Shown: positions 1-9,815 of the stretch, piece by piece | How the letters are laid out: each line of letters begins with the position of its first letter | Position numbering within the stretch: the first letter of the stretch is position 1 | Origin: Rhodocytophaga rosea | GTDB lineage: Bacteria; Bacteroidota; Bacteroidia; Cytophagales; 172606-1 | DNA length: 64,000 nucleotides | Reading direction: 5' to 3' | Assembly: GCF_010119975.1 (NCBI RefSeq) | Contig: NZ_CP048222.1 | Location: 8,408,501-8,472,500 of the forward strand | Position numbers and translations under genes: made by a program | Notes under the pieces: generated by a model | What the model saw: only the letters and a program-made list of their open reading frames with translations | What the model was told of the DNA's origin: nothing | Database searches by the model: none

Positions 1-115
1 TGCTTCTATTGCTGCGCTGTTGTTAACGACTGAGTGTGTAGTTGCTGACGAACCTGAAGAACATGCTCCTGCTGGTCCTCCTATGGGCGGTGGCGGTATG
101 GGTGGCATGATGTAA
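1..115 (+). CDS. groEL: Chaperonin GroEL, C-terminal end (partial)
   Basis: Only the last 37 codons are in the window, read from base 2 to a TAA at 113-115. The peptide ends in the Gly-Met-rich tail (GGGGMGGMM) typical of GroEL, preceded by the [12 protein letters not shown]-type segment that closes the equatorial domain. GroEL is the 60-kDa cytoplasmic chaperonin that folds proteins inside its ring with GroES. The rest of the gene lies to the left. A hairpin terminator follows 29 bases downstream, so this is the last gene of its transcript. Confidence 0.95.
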   Translation, partial: ASIAALLLTTECVVADEPEEHAPAGPPMGGGGMGGMM

Positions 116-143
116 GAGAACATCGTTCGATCTATTTATATAC

Positions 144-178
144 AAAATCCCTGGCAGCAAGCCAGGGATTTTTGTTTT
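144..178 (+). terminator. Rho-independent terminator of groEL
   Basis: An 11-bp perfect stem (145-155 with 161-171) with a 5-base loop is followed by a T-rich run. It lies directly behind the groEL stop codon. Confidence 0.85.
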
Positions 179-263
179 ATAGCTTTTTCATTCCTATGAC
201 TTAGATATATAGTAATTGGCTTTGTTTGAAATAGAACTTGAAAGAATTATGCTGTTAATTCCT

Positions 264-655
264 CTTACGCCGTCCTTACTTTCTTTGTCATTGCTACAAA
301 GAAAGTAATCAAAGCAAGATCTAGAAAAAACGAAGCTTCCACGCTCAGGACCTACGCATTGCCCGCTGTTTTTTCAGGCCATCACGCATGGAATTTTTGT
401 TTTATTAAAACTTAAAAAGCTATAGGCATATTAAAGAAATTATAGACAAAGCAAGAGTGCGGCTGACGGTGCAGCAACAGTGTGGCCGGTTTTGGCCCGT
501 GCGTAGGCCGGAGGATTGTGGACTCGGCCTATCCAGGCGTAAAAGTGGCTATGTTGCTGCTTCCACAACTACGTTGGCTTTCTTCATCTCTCGCCTCACT
601 AGTCTTTTGTTAGTTTAATTTTGCTTGCCCAAAATAAAAGTAAAGACGGCGTAAG
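264..655. repeat. Non-coding element with terminal inverted repeats (MITE-like)
   Basis: The ends 264-283 and 636-655 are inverted copies of each other, matching at 18 of 20 bases and starting CTTACGCCGTC. Inside the left end is a second perfect hairpin, 13-bp arms at 276-288 and 296-308 with a 7-base loop. The interior has no convincing reading frame and its GC-richer stretch (about 455-535) differs from the AT-rich flanks. This looks like a small non-autonomous mobile or REP-like element. No target duplication is evident. The rest of the 181-824 gap holds nothing I can identify. Confidence 0.5.
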
Positions 656-824
656 TATTCTACAAATATCTCAGTTACCTAAATCAAAATCTAAATTCTT
701 TTTACAAGTGACTAACTAAAGTTACCAGTCATCGCCTATACAATCAGTTCAGCACAAATATTTTCCCCAAACCAATTGTTTTTCAGAGATTTCTGCCATC
801 AAACAGAGTCTTACGGAAAATAGG

Positions 825-1790
825 ATGAAAGCAGCTATTCACACAAGGTATGGGCCGCCAGAAGTAGTTCAGGTACAGGAAGTAGAAAAACCGGTACCTT
901 CGGCAAGGGAGGTATTAATACAAGTATATGCCACCACCGTTAACCGTACCGACTGCGGCTTCCGGAGCGCCGAGTATTTTATTTCCAGGTTTTTCAGCGG
1001 ATTGTTCAAACCTAAGTTCCATATCCTGGGCAATGAGTTTGCCGGGGTCATTGAGTCTGTTGGCAAGGAGGTCACGCTATTTAAGCCTGGGTATAAAGTA
1101 TTTGGCTACAACGATACTACTTTTGGAGCCCATGCCCAGTATATGGTAATACCTGAAAACGGAGCCATCGCTACGATTCCCGAAGGGTTAGCTTACCAGC
1201 AAGCAGCCCCTATTCTGGAAGGTGCTCATTATGCCCTGCGCGATATCCAGGCAGCCCATATACAAGCCGGGCAACAAGTACTGGTAAATGGAGCAACCGG
1301 GGCTATTGGTTCGGCAGCCGTACAACTCATTAAACACATAGATGCCGAGGTTACAGCCGTTTGTGCTACGCCACATCTAGCATTGGTAGAATCCCTGGGT
1401 GCAGATCAGGTAATGGATTATACCAGGGAAGATTTCACCAGATTGAATAAAAAGTTTGATGTGGTATTTGATGCCGTGGGTAAAAGCACGTTCGGAAAGT
1501 GCAAACCTTTACTGAAAGAGAAAGGAATCTACATGTCCACCGAATTAGGTCCTGGTTCTCAGAATCCGTTTCTTGCGTTAATCACACCCTTTACCGGAGG
1601 GAAAAAGGTATTATTTCCTTTGCCTACCATCCACAAAGAGGATGTCCTGTTTCTGAAGAAACTGGTAGAAACAAAACAGTATACACCACTTATCGACCGC
1701 ACCTATTCTTTAGACCAGATTGTGGAAGCGTATCAATATGTGGAAACCCGGCAGAAAATTGGGAATGTGGTAATTAACGTGAACCACTAA
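825..1790 (+). CDS. Zinc-free medium-chain dehydrogenase/reductase (quinone oxidoreductase-like)
   Basis: The 321-residue protein has the GroES-like N-terminal fold (about 1-125, with GNEFAGVIESVG at 69-80) and a Rossmann domain with the NADPH-binding loop NGATGAIGSAAVQ at 155-167. GADQVMDY at 192-199 is also typical of the family. The cysteines and histidine that hold catalytic zinc in alcohol dehydrogenases are absent, which places it in the quinone oxidoreductase/enoyl reductase branch. It would reduce a quinone or enone with NADPH in the cytoplasm; the substrate cannot be read from sequence. It stands alone, with a 330-base gap downstream. Confidence 0.85.
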   Translation: MKAAIHTRYGPPEVVQVQEVEKPVPSAREVLIQVYATTVNRTDCGFRSAEYFISRFFSGLFKPKFHILGNEFAGVIESVGKEVTLFKPGYKVFGYNDTTFGAHAQYMVIPENGAIATIPEGLAYQQAAPILEGAHYALRDIQAAHIQAGQQVLVNGATGAIGSAAVQLIKHIDAEVTAVCATPHLALVESLGADQVMDYTREDFTRLNKKFDVVFDAVGKSTFGKCKPLLKEKGIYMSTELGPGSQNPFLALITPFTGGKKVLFPLPTIHKEDVLFLKKLVETKQYTPLIDRTYSLDQIVEAYQYVETRQKIGNVVINVNH

Positions 1791-2070
1791 TTGATGTATA
1801 TGTCAATCCTCACTTTTGGATGCTGAATAAAAGTAGCTTCTCAGCCTGCCATACAGGCCAAATGTGCGAAGAAAAGCATTGTAATCATTAGCATTAATTA
1901 TTAGCAAATATCCTGTATACCATTATTTTATATAAATACTAAAAGCTAATCTTATACAATTTGTGACAAATTAGAGAAGTTGTTATGCATCCCTGAAAGC
2001 AGCCGAAAAATATATGATCGCTCTGAATAAGTTGCAAGTTGGGTGATTAATCTACAGGTGTAGTTTCGGG
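1791..2070. other. Intergenic stretch without recognised features
   Basis: AT-rich sequence between the MDR gene and the promoter of the DUF885 gene. I see no reading frame, RNA or clear hairpin in it. Confidence 0.6.
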
Positions 2071-2098
2071 TTGAAGCGGAGAAAATACGCTATCTTTG
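2071..2098 (+). promoter_or_regulatory. Bacteroidota-type promoter of the DUF885 gene
   Basis: TTG at 2071-2073 and a perfect TAnnTTTG box (TATCTTTG) at 2091-2098 are 17 bases apart. Transcription would start near 2104, just before the ATG at 2119. The promoter therefore rules out a longer protein starting with the TTG at 2071. Confidence 0.6.
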
Positions 2099-2118
2099 CT
2101 GTCTCTATTGCTACCACC

Positions 2119-3927
2119 ATGAAATCATTATTGATCATTAGTTTGTTTGCCATCTTACTCATGTCCTGTTCTACATCTACCCAAACTGATCAAAAAACCC
2201 AGACGGCAGTTGCCGGAAAGAATGATGCCTTAGCGAAACTGTTTGAAAACTATTATGAGGAACGCCTGCAGTTATTTCCTCTGGAAGCTACCCAGCAAGG
2301 AGATAACCGCTACAACGACCTGCTTCCTGTGGACATTAGCAAGGAATTCATTGAGAAAACCAGGCAGTTTTACCAGGACAATCTTACCAACATACAAGCA
2401 ATCGACCGGGAAAGCTTGTCGGAAGAAGATAAAATTGCCTATGATACTTTCAAACGGGAAATGGAAGTACAACTGGAAGGCTTTGCCTTTCATCCGGAAT
2501 ATATTCCCTTTCAGCAGTTCTGGGGTTTACCTCTCACCTTCGGACAGTTAGGCAGCGGCGAAAGCATCCAGCCATTTAAAACCGTGAAAGATTACGAGGA
2601 TTGGTTAAAGCGGATGTCTGCCTTTACCATATGGGGTGATTCTGCGATTGTCAATTTCCGGAAGGGAATCGAAGCAGGTGTCGTATTGCCAAAAAGTCTG
2701 GTGGAAAAAATGATTCCGCAAATGAACGACCTGCTGGTAAAAGACGCTAATCAAAGTTTATTCTACAGCCCGATCAATAAGTTTCCGGCAGATTTTAGTG
2801 AGGCGGATAAAACCAGGTTGACCGTAGCCTACAAAAAGGCAATTCTGGAAGAAATTGTGCCTACCTATCAGAAACTGGGCAATTTCCTGCAAAAAGAATA
2901 TCTGGCCAAAGCCCGTACAAGCTCAGGGATTAATGAACTGCCTCAGGGTAAAGAAATGTATGCTTATCAGGTGAAAGTATGGACGACTACGGATAAAACG
3001 CCGGATGAAATCTATGAGACAGGCAAACAGGAAGTAGCCAGAATCCGCAGTGAGATGGAGAAGGTAAAAGAACAGGTTGGGTTTAAAGGTACACTTAATG
3101 ATTTTTTTGCCCACCTGAAGAAAGACAAACAATTTTATCCGTATTCCAAATCTGGAGAGGTGCTGGCTGATTTTAATGCGATTCTGGCTAAGATCGAACC
3201 TAATCTGAAGAAGATGTTCAATAAAACGCCTCAAACTAAATTCGAGGTTCGCCAGACAGAGAAGTTCAGGGAAGCATCTGCCAGTGCTGAATATAATCCT
3301 GGTGCACCAGACGGCAGCCGTCCGGGTATTTTCTATGTGCCTATTCCCAATGCGAATGAGTTTAATAAAACTTCCGGGATGGAGTCTTTATTCTTGCATG
3401 AAGCCATTCCCGGCCATCATTACCAGATTTCTTTGCAACAGGAAAATGAAAATTTATATGAGTTCCAGCGCTTTAGCTGGTATGGCGCCTATGGCGAAGG
3501 ATGGGCTTTATATTGCGAATCGCTGGGTAAAGAACTCGGCTTATACACCGACCCTTACCAATACATGGGGGCTCTCGGCGATGAAATGCACCGGGCTATC
3601 CGGCTGGTAGTGGATGTTGGTTTGCACACCAAAGGCATGAGCCGGGAAGAAGCCATCAAATATATGATGGACAACGAACCTATCTCTGAACAAGGTGCAA
3701 CCGCTGAGATTGAGCGTTATATGGCTATTCCAGGACAGGCTTTGTCCTATAAAATTGGAGCCTTGAAAATCCGGGAGTTGCGGGAGAAGTATGAAAAACA
3801 GCTGGGCAATAAATTCAACTTGAGTGAATTTCATGATGAGTTTTTGAAAGATGGAGGGATGCCACTGGATGTATTGGAAACCAAAATGGATGCCTGGGCA
3901 GCCAAACAAGCTAACAAACAAATATAG
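2119..3927 (+). CDS. DUF885 family lipoprotein (putative metallopeptidase-like)
   Basis: The start is set at ATG 2119 because it begins a lipoprotein signal peptide (lipobox LMSC) and because a promoter lies just upstream. The 602-residue product carries the DUF885 signature HEAIPGHH at 427-434, which resembles the zinc-binding helix of thermolysin-like peptidases. Family members are predicted to be secreted or lipid-anchored hydrolases; a specific substrate is not known. The protein is full length for the family. It appears monocistronic, since the next gene begins 200 bases later. Confidence 0.85.
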   Translation: MKSLLIISLFAILLMSCSTSTQTDQKTQTAVAGKNDALAKLFENYYEERLQLFPLEATQQGDNRYNDLLPVDISKEFIEKTRQFYQDNLTNIQAIDRESLSEEDKIAYDTFKREMEVQLEGFAFHPEYIPFQQFWGLPLTFGQLGSGESIQPFKTVKDYEDWLKRMSAFTIWGDSAIVNFRKGIEAGVVLPKSLVEKMIPQMNDLLVKDANQSLFYSPINKFPADFSEADKTRLTVAYKKAILEEIVPTYQKLGNFLQKEYLAKARTSSGINELPQGKEMYAYQVKVWTTTDKTPDEIYETGKQEVARIRSEMEKVKEQVGFKGTLNDFFAHLKKDKQFYPYSKSGEVLADFNAILAKIEPNLKKMFNKTPQTKFEVRQTEKFREASASAEYNPGAPDGSRPGIFYVPIPNANEFNKTSGMESLFLHEAIPGHHYQISLQQENENLYEFQRFSWYGAYGEGWALYCESLGKELGLYTDPYQYMGALGDEMHRAIRLVVDVGLHTKGMSREEAIKYMMDNEPISEQGATAEIERYMAIPGQALSYKIGALKIRELREKYEKQLGNKFNLSEFHDEFLKDGGMPLDVLETKMDAWAAKQANKQI

Positions 3928-4128
3928 TGGATGCCGTTTCGGATTTGATATAAAACAAGGTCAATTCAGTGAACAAAATAAGTAGCAGACTTGTTAAAAT
4001 TATATAAAAGCCTGGAGTTGAGTTGAGCTACTTAATGAAAGAATTACTATAAACAACATAATACATTATATTATAAATCAACACATTAAACTATATTATT
4101 TAATACATAATTTCTGAGATACACCTAT

Positions 4129-4446
4129 ATGCCAGTACAAAAAATAACAGATGCCGAATTTGAGAATCAGGTAAGCAATAATCCCAAAGTTGTAGTAAAA
4201 TATTATGCAGACTGGTGCGGAAGTTGCAAGTTATTTGCCCCTAAGTTCAACCGTTTATCTTCAGATGCCAGATTTTCAGATGTGGTGTTTCTGGATATAA
4301 ATGCGGAGAATAGTCCACAGGCACGTAAAAAAGCAGGTGTTACAAATCTACCCTATTTTGCCGTTTTTAAAGATGGACAATTGGTAGAATCAGTAGCAAC
4401 GAGTAAAGAAGATGCAGTGGTTGAATTAATCAGTAAATTGAATTAG
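4129..4446 (+). CDS. Thioredoxin family protein
   Basis: A 105-residue single-domain thioredoxin fold. The redox motif is WCGSCK at 29-34, with Ser in place of the usual Pro of WCGPC, and the cis-proline is in TNLPYF (Pro75). It would act as a cytoplasmic thiol-disulfide reductase; there is no signal peptide. Ser between the cysteines is expected to shift its redox potential compared with classical thioredoxin. It is followed after 96 bases by a small gene often seen beside thioredoxins in this phylum. Confidence 0.9.
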   Translation: MPVQKITDAEFENQVSNNPKVVVKYYADWCGSCKLFAPKFNRLSSDARFSDVVFLDINAENSPQARKKAGVTNLPYFAVFKDGQLVESVATSKEDAVVELISKLN

Positions 4447-4542
4447 TATATAATTATCCTCGCCTTTGGGAGAGGTAAGCCGCTTTCAATCCCTTTTAAG
4501 AGGTTGAAAGTTCAGAGTTGAATTAATTTGAGATAAATACGT

Positions 4543-4785
4543 ATGAAGATACCAGTAATTAAGAAATTAGTAGAAACCCAACCATTGGAACAATTACGGG
4601 CGGCTGAGCTGGCGATCATTAATGAACAGCCTCTCCAGATTGAGATCGAAGGAAATGATGAAGGCGAACAGTTAACACATGCCATTGCAGCCATCTGGAT
4701 TCTGGAGCGCATGAACGACTCCAATGTAGATTTTAAAACAGCTTTAAGAGAGTACACCCAAAAAGTAAGAGAATCAATAAATTAA
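4543..4785 (+). CDS. Small conserved protein, DUF6952-like
   Basis: This 80-residue acidic, helical protein starts MKIPVIKKL and ends with an ALREYTQKVRESIN-type helix, the layout I associate with the DUF6952 family of Bacteroidota. Members are typically found beside a thioredoxin gene, as here. There is no signal peptide, membrane segment or cysteine, so it is a cytoplasmic protein of unknown function. The family name is from memory of the pattern, not a search. Confidence 0.65.
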   Translation: MKIPVIKKLVETQPLEQLRAAELAIINEQPLQIEIEGNDEGEQLTHAIAAIWILERMNDSNVDFKTALREYTQKVRESIN

Positions 4786-4871
4786 ATTATTGAATTACTG
4801 ATTTACTGAAGGTCTAAATAATATATTCTGTAATTCTATAAGTCTGTAATTCCTTAATCACCTATACAATT

Positions 4872-5993
4872 ATGAGCAAAAGAGGACGGATACTGGTAGC
4901 CATGAGTGGCGGCATCGATAGTTCACTTGCCGCTGTATTACTCCACGAACAAGGCTATGAAGTAGTAGGAATGACCATGAAAACCTGGGATTATGCTACA
5001 GCTGGCGGTTCTAAAAAAGAAACCGGCTGTTGCAGCCTGGATTCCATTAATGATGCCCGGCAGATAGCTGTAAGTCTGGGTTTTCCTCATTATATTCTCG
5101 ATATCCGGGAAGAGTTTGGCGATTATGTGATCAATCATTTTACAGGCGAATACCTGGAAGGACGTACGCCTAATCCTTGTGTGTTGTGTAATACCCATAT
5201 TAAATGGGATGCCTTGCTGCGCCGGGCAGATAAACTGGATTGTGAATATATTGCTACTGGTCACTATGCAAATATCCGTGAAGAAAATAGCCGTTATGTA
5301 ATATCCAAAGGGTTGGATGAAAACAAAGATCAGTCGTATGCTCTGTGGGGTATTTCTCAGCAAAGCCTGAGCCGTACCATTTTTCCCCTCGGGCATTTAC
5401 GCAAAACCGAAATCCGCCAGATGGCCACAGAAAGAGGTTTCTTTGATTTAGTGAATAAATCAGAATCCTACGAAATCTGCTTTGTGCCTGACAATGATTA
5501 TCGTGGTTTTTTGAAAAGACGGGTTGAAGGCTTAACTGAAAAAGTGGCAGGTGGTGAATTTATATTAGAAGATGGAACCGTAGTTGGCAAACATGAAGGC
5601 TACCCATTCTATACCATAGGGCAACGAAAAGGTTTAGGTATTGCTTTAGGTTATCCGGTATTTGTAACTGAAATCCAAAAAGATACGAACCGTGTTGTTT
5701 TAGGCACTTATAAAGAATTGACCAAAGATGGCATGTGGGTAAGTAAATTGAATATGGTAAAATATGCTGATCTGCTGGGCAAACCTACGCATACGGTTAC
5801 GAAAGTTCGTTACAAAGATGCAGGCGCTCCGGCACTGATTGAACAAGTAGATAACCGCATGAAAGTATTGTTTCATGAAGGGGTAAATGCCATTGCCCCC
5901 GGTCAGGCAGCTGTTTTTTATGAAGGCAACGATGTAATTGGAGGAGGCTGGATTACGTCTAGTTTTCATCAGGAAAATACTACCCAATCATAG
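4872..5993 (+). CDS. mnmA: tRNA-specific 2-thiouridylase MnmA
   Basis: MnmA adenylates U34 of the Lys, Glu and Gln tRNAs and replaces its 2-oxygen with sulfur. The 373-residue protein has the PP-loop SGGIDSS at 12-18 (commonly SGGVDSS) and the catalytic cysteine pair Cys103 (in NPCVLCN) and Cys203 (in YEICFVPD), matching Cys102 and Cys199 of E. coli. The C-terminal beta-barrel with YTIGQRKGLGI is present and the length is normal. It stands alone, with degenerate short repeats of the form CTGTAATTC in the gap before it. Confidence 0.96.
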   Translation: MSKRGRILVAMSGGIDSSLAAVLLHEQGYEVVGMTMKTWDYATAGGSKKETGCCSLDSINDARQIAVSLGFPHYILDIREEFGDYVINHFTGEYLEGRTPNPCVLCNTHIKWDALLRRADKLDCEYIATGHYANIREENSRYVISKGLDENKDQSYALWGISQQSLSRTIFPLGHLRKTEIRQMATERGFFDLVNKSESYEICFVPDNDYRGFLKRRVEGLTEKVAGGEFILEDGTVVGKHEGYPFYTIGQRKGLGIALGYPVFVTEIQKDTNRVVLGTYKELTKDGMWVSKLNMVKYADLLGKPTHTVTKVRYKDAGAPALIEQVDNRMKVLFHEGVNAIAPGQAAVFYEGNDVIGGGWITSSFHQENTTQS

Positions 5994-6071
5994 CATTCTC
6001 TGGAATGATCATGTAGGGTATGAGTAAAGATTCATTCAATCGCCACTGCTGAATTTTGTAATTTACCAGCT

Positions 6072-6779
6072 ATGGAAAAAAGAATATACTTCTACCTTAC
6101 ATTCATCTTCCTGGTTGCCTGTTTTGCTTCCTGCGAAAGCAGGAAAGTTGAACCAGATCCCAGCCGTTTAGGGTATGATTATTTTCCGTTAGAAACAGGT
6201 AGTTATGCCATATATGATGTTCACGAAACCTATTACGCACTCACGGCAAATCCCATTACCCGCATTTACCAGGTAAAAGACGAAGTAACTGAGTCTTTTA
6301 CAGATCTGGCTGGAGAAACTGCGTTTAAAGTATTACGCTACAGCCGCAAAGATCCAGTTGCCAGCTGGCAACTGGATTCTGTCTGGACAGCTAAACGTAC
6401 CCCAAGTCAGGCAATCCGGATAGAAAATAATGTATCTTTTGTAAAGATGGTATTTCCATTGGAAGAGCAGCAAAGTTGGAACGGAAATGCTCAGAATATT
6501 TTAGGAGAAGAAAAATATTTCATGCAAAGCATTGATAAACCCTATAAGTTATCCACGCATGAGTTCAATAATACCATCACTGTATTTCATAAAGCCGATA
6601 CTCTCTCTATTGTGGGTAAAGACAAACGCCTGGAAGTATATGCAAAGGATGTTGGAATGATCTATAAAGAAAAAGTTGTCGTATATTATTGCCAGTCTTC
6701 ATCGGATTGTTTAGGGAAAAAGAAAATTGATTTTGGGAGTGAATCTTATTACCGATTAAATAGTTATGGAAAGAATTAA
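6072..6779 (+). CDS. Hypothetical lipoprotein
   Basis: A 235-residue protein with an N-terminal signal peptide ending in the lipobox-like FASC (Cys21), so probably anchored to a membrane facing the periplasm. The rest is beta-rich (FPLETGSYAIYDV and similar) and resembles the many uncharacterised lipoproteins of Cytophagales. Its last 14 bases overlap the start of the following subtilase gene, which implies co-transcription and perhaps translational coupling. No function can be assigned. Confidence 0.75.
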   Translation: MEKRIYFYLTFIFLVACFASCESRKVEPDPSRLGYDYFPLETGSYAIYDVHETYYALTANPITRIYQVKDEVTESFTDLAGETAFKVLRYSRKDPVASWQLDSVWTAKRTPSQAIRIENNVSFVKMVFPLEEQQSWNGNAQNILGEEKYFMQSIDKPYKLSTHEFNNTITVFHKADTLSIVGKDKRLEVYAKDVGMIYKEKVVVYYCQSSSDCLGKKKIDFGSESYYRLNSYGKN

Positions 6780-8432
6780 ATATAGGTATGCGCTGGTGTT
6801 TGTATTGTGCTGTTTGAACTTAAGTGTGTTTTCACAGAAGAATAAATACTTTATCGAGCTCACCGACAAAAATAATTCACCTTATACTCTCAATTCTCCT
6901 CAAAGTTTTCTCTCTCCCAGAGCAATCGAACGCAGGCTTCGGCAAAATATTAGTATCAATATAAGTGACCTTCCAGTAAATCCTGCCTATGTACAAGCAA
7001 TCCGCCAAACCGGGGTTGAAGTGTGGTATACCTCCAGGTGGATGAATGCCGTGCTCGTTGAAGCAGACTCTGCTAATTTAGCTGCTGTCAAACTGTTGCC
7101 CTTTGTAAAATCTTCTCCAACCGGCAACTGGCAAAAAGTAAATGGCCGGTATTCTTCTTCCAAAAAAACTGCTCCAAGTCCTAAAACTAACTCAAATGCC
7201 AGGATCGGTGAAACGCCTGCACCTTTGCTCGATTATGGTTTTTCGGCCAATCAGATCACCATGATTGGGGCTGATGTTATGCATCAGCAGGGATATAGAG
7301 GAAAAGATATGTGGGTAGCCATTATGGATGCTGGTTTTCGCAATGCCAACCAGATTGCTTCCTTAAAACATGTATTTGATAACAACCGCATACTAGGCAC
7401 TTATGATTTTGTAGACCAGGAAACGAGTGTATATGAAGATGATTCGCATGGCTTACAGGTGTTTTCAGCAATGGCTGCCTACCAGCCCGGAGCTATCATT
7501 GGAACTGCTTTTGAAGCTAATTATCTTTTGCTCCGTACAGAGAAATCTGGTTCTGAATCCAGAATGGAAGAAATTAACTGGCTTTTAGCGGCAGAATATG
7601 CGGATAGTGTAGGTGTAGATGTGATTAATTCTTCCCTTGGCTACAATACCTTCGATGACCCGGCGATGAGTTACCGCAGATCAGATATGGATGGAAATAC
7701 AGCTTTAATTACCAGGGCTGCTGACAGAGCCGCCGCCGCTGGGATTCTGGTGGTGAATAGTGCCGGAAACGAAGGTGATGATCCATGGCAAACGATTGCT
7801 GCGCCTGCTGATGCAGACTCAGTTCTAACGGTTGGCGCTGTAAATGTAAATGGCTTGTATGCCCCTTTCAGTTCGAGAGGACCTTCAGCCGATAAACGGA
7901 TAAAACCGAATCTAGCCGCTCAGGGCCAGGGGCTGTATTAAGCTCGCCTTCCGGAAGTACGATTAGTTCGAATGGAACTTCATTTTCTTCCCCTATTTTA
8001 GCTGGGCTGGCTACTTCTTTCTGGCAGGCATATCCGCAACTGACCAATATGCAGGTAATTGATATTTTACAACGCTCTGCCAGCCAGGCCAATAGTCCGG
8101 ATTCTTTGTTAGGATATGGAATTCCTAATTTTACAAAAGCTTCCCAGATTGCCAGCGAACAACTAAAAAGCAGCCAGGAAGCTTTCAGGTTTTATCCCAA
8201 TCCGGTTTCTCAAGATTCCTTTACTCTTTGGGTGAATCCTTCCCAACGAAATACAGCTTTAACGGTTCGTATTTTTGACACAACCGGAAAAATCATTTCA
8301 GAGCAGAATATTGCTTCTGCTATAGAAAAAAATACAGTCTATCTCAAATCTTCCTCTTTTCCGGCAGGGACTTACCTTATTCAGATTACTTCTCCCACCC
8401 TCCGCTTTACAGATAAATTTGTAAAATATTAG
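6766..8432 (+). pseudogene. Secreted S8 (subtilisin-like) peptidase with T9SS type A sorting domain, frameshifted
   Basis: The first frame (6766-7941) has a signal peptide, an inhibitor-like prodomain and the catalytic Asp188 (IMDAGF) and His228 (DDSHG). It stops soon after a run of four G at 7929-7932. Reading on in the next frame from 7932 gives an uninterrupted continuation with the catalytic Ser (NGTSFSSP, codon 7980-7982) and an 85-residue C-terminal sorting domain (FYPNPVS ... GTYLIQI). Adding one G would restore a complete peptidase of about 555 residues exported by type IX secretion. As written, the serine is lost. It is either a recent mutation or a sequencing error in the G run. Confidence 0.85.
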
Positions 8433-8471
8433 TTACTTATAACAAGGTGTTGTATCTGTTTACAGAATTAT

Positions 8472-9653
8472 CTACTTCTCCTGCAAACGGTTATACTTTT
8501 TTAAAATTCTGACTACTGCATCTCTGGGAAGTGCATAAGAAGTATTTCCATTCACGCCAGTCATGGTTTGGGCAGCCGCCATTGCATTGAGCACTGCTTC
8601 CTCAGTAGCCTGAACTGTTGCATTGTATAAAGGATTGATCATGTCGTTGGCAAGCATATTTACGCTTGTAGTGGCCTCTCTTGAAAAAGCAGTCGCATTC
8701 GCAGTAGAGAAAGCCAGGAATATATCACCGGAAGAATTTTCACCTCGTCCGCCCAGATTTCCTACGCCAATGGTTACTCTTTCGGCTATTCTTTTCAACT
8801 GATGGGGAAGCAAAGGTGCATTGGTAGCTACAATTACAATTATGGAACCTTGGCCTTCTGGTTTAGAAGATTGCGGAGGGGCTACAAACTTAAAGTTTAA
8901 GGTATCTTTTAATTCTTTTCCGACCGGTACGCCGGCGATCGTAAAATTATTCTTTCCGCCAAAGTTTGCCTGTACCAGCACGCCCAGTGTATACGTAGAA
9001 TCTCCTATGTTAACTACTCTTGAGGAAGTTCCGGTTCCCCCTTTAAACCCCAGGCAATTCATTCCAGTGCCCCCTCCTACATTTCCTTCGGCAATTACAC
9101 CTGTTCTGGCATTGTCCAGGGCATTAAATACATCTTTTTCCGTTACGTGAAAACCGTAAATATCATTCAATAAGCCGTCGTAGGTTTCGGCGACCACCGG
9201 ATACGTATACCAGAAATCTTTGTAAAATCCTTTATCATTCCTATACCAGTTTTTCTGCACAAACCATTTCAGCATCGCATCTCTGGCCACACCCACACTA
9301 TTGGTATTGGTTATCAAAATGGGAGTTTCCAGAAAACCAGAGGTAGTAATCCAGGTAGTGCCAGTCATTTCGCCATTTCCATTCAGGCTATACCAGTTGG
9401 CAAACACCGGGCGCTGGGTTTTGCCGGTAGGCAGAATAGCTGTTACGCCAGTTCGCACCGGACCTTTTCCAATGCTACTCTTTCCCGAACCTGAGATCAA
9501 GGTGGTATAGCCTACTTCTACACCGGCAACATCAGTAATTGCATTGTATTTTCCGGGCGTACCTTCAAAAGGAATTCCCCAGTCTCTTGCACGCTGTGCG
9601 AAGACAAAAGTGGAGATACAAATAAGAACAATCGCAAACCAAGGGTGCTTCAT
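8472..9653 (-). CDS. P1 family (DmpA-like) aminopeptidase, secreted
   Basis: The 393-residue product begins with a signal peptide (cleavage after FVFAQ) and matches the P1/DmpA family of N-terminal nucleophile hydrolases through GMNCLGFKGGTGTSSRV, the segment around 197-213 where the precursor cuts itself into two chains. RDWGIPFEGTPGKYNAITDV at the N-terminus is also typical. Members remove N-terminal L- or D-amino acids or beta-amino acids. Here it would act in the periplasm or outside. It is convergent with the subtilase gene, which suggests but does not prove a shared role in peptide use. Confidence 0.9.
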   Translation of the reverse strand: MKHPWFAIVLICISTFVFAQRARDWGIPFEGTPGKYNAITDVAGVEVGYTTLISGSGKSSIGKGPVRTGVTAILPTGKTQRPVFANWYSLNGNGEMTGTTWITTSGFLETPILITNTNSVGVARDAMLKWFVQKNWYRNDKGFYKDFWYTYPVVAETYDGLLNDIYGFHVTEKDVFNALDNARTGVIAEGNVGGGTGMNCLGFKGGTGTSSRVVNIGDSTYTLGVLVQANFGGKNNFTIAGVPVGKELKDTLNFKFVAPPQSSKPEGQGSIIVIVATNAPLLPHQLKRIAERVTIGVGNLGGRGENSSGDIFLAFSTANATAFSREATTSVNMLANDMINPLYNATVQATEEAVLNAMAAAQTMTGVNGNTSYALPRDAVVRILKKYNRLQEK

Positions 9654-9815
9654 ATAAGCCTAGCAGATTAATGATGAATGCACGGTTAAAATAACAATCT
9701 TTGAGCAGATCAATACCTGCAGAGGCTACAAATATTTATCCTACACAGACAGCTATCTTTTACTTTGCCATCATTTCATTTTCCTCGGGTTTGCAAAAAC
9801 CTTTTGTTCGGACTT

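Noticed and set aside
2071-2118. A longer N-terminus for the DUF885 protein starting at TTG 2071
   Set aside because: The extension contains a perfect -7 promoter box and is followed by an ATG with a lipoprotein signal, so it is upstream DNA.
4786-4871. A riboswitch or leader RNA before mnmA
   Set aside because: The stretch holds only degenerate CTGTAATTC-type repeats and no conserved RNA motif.
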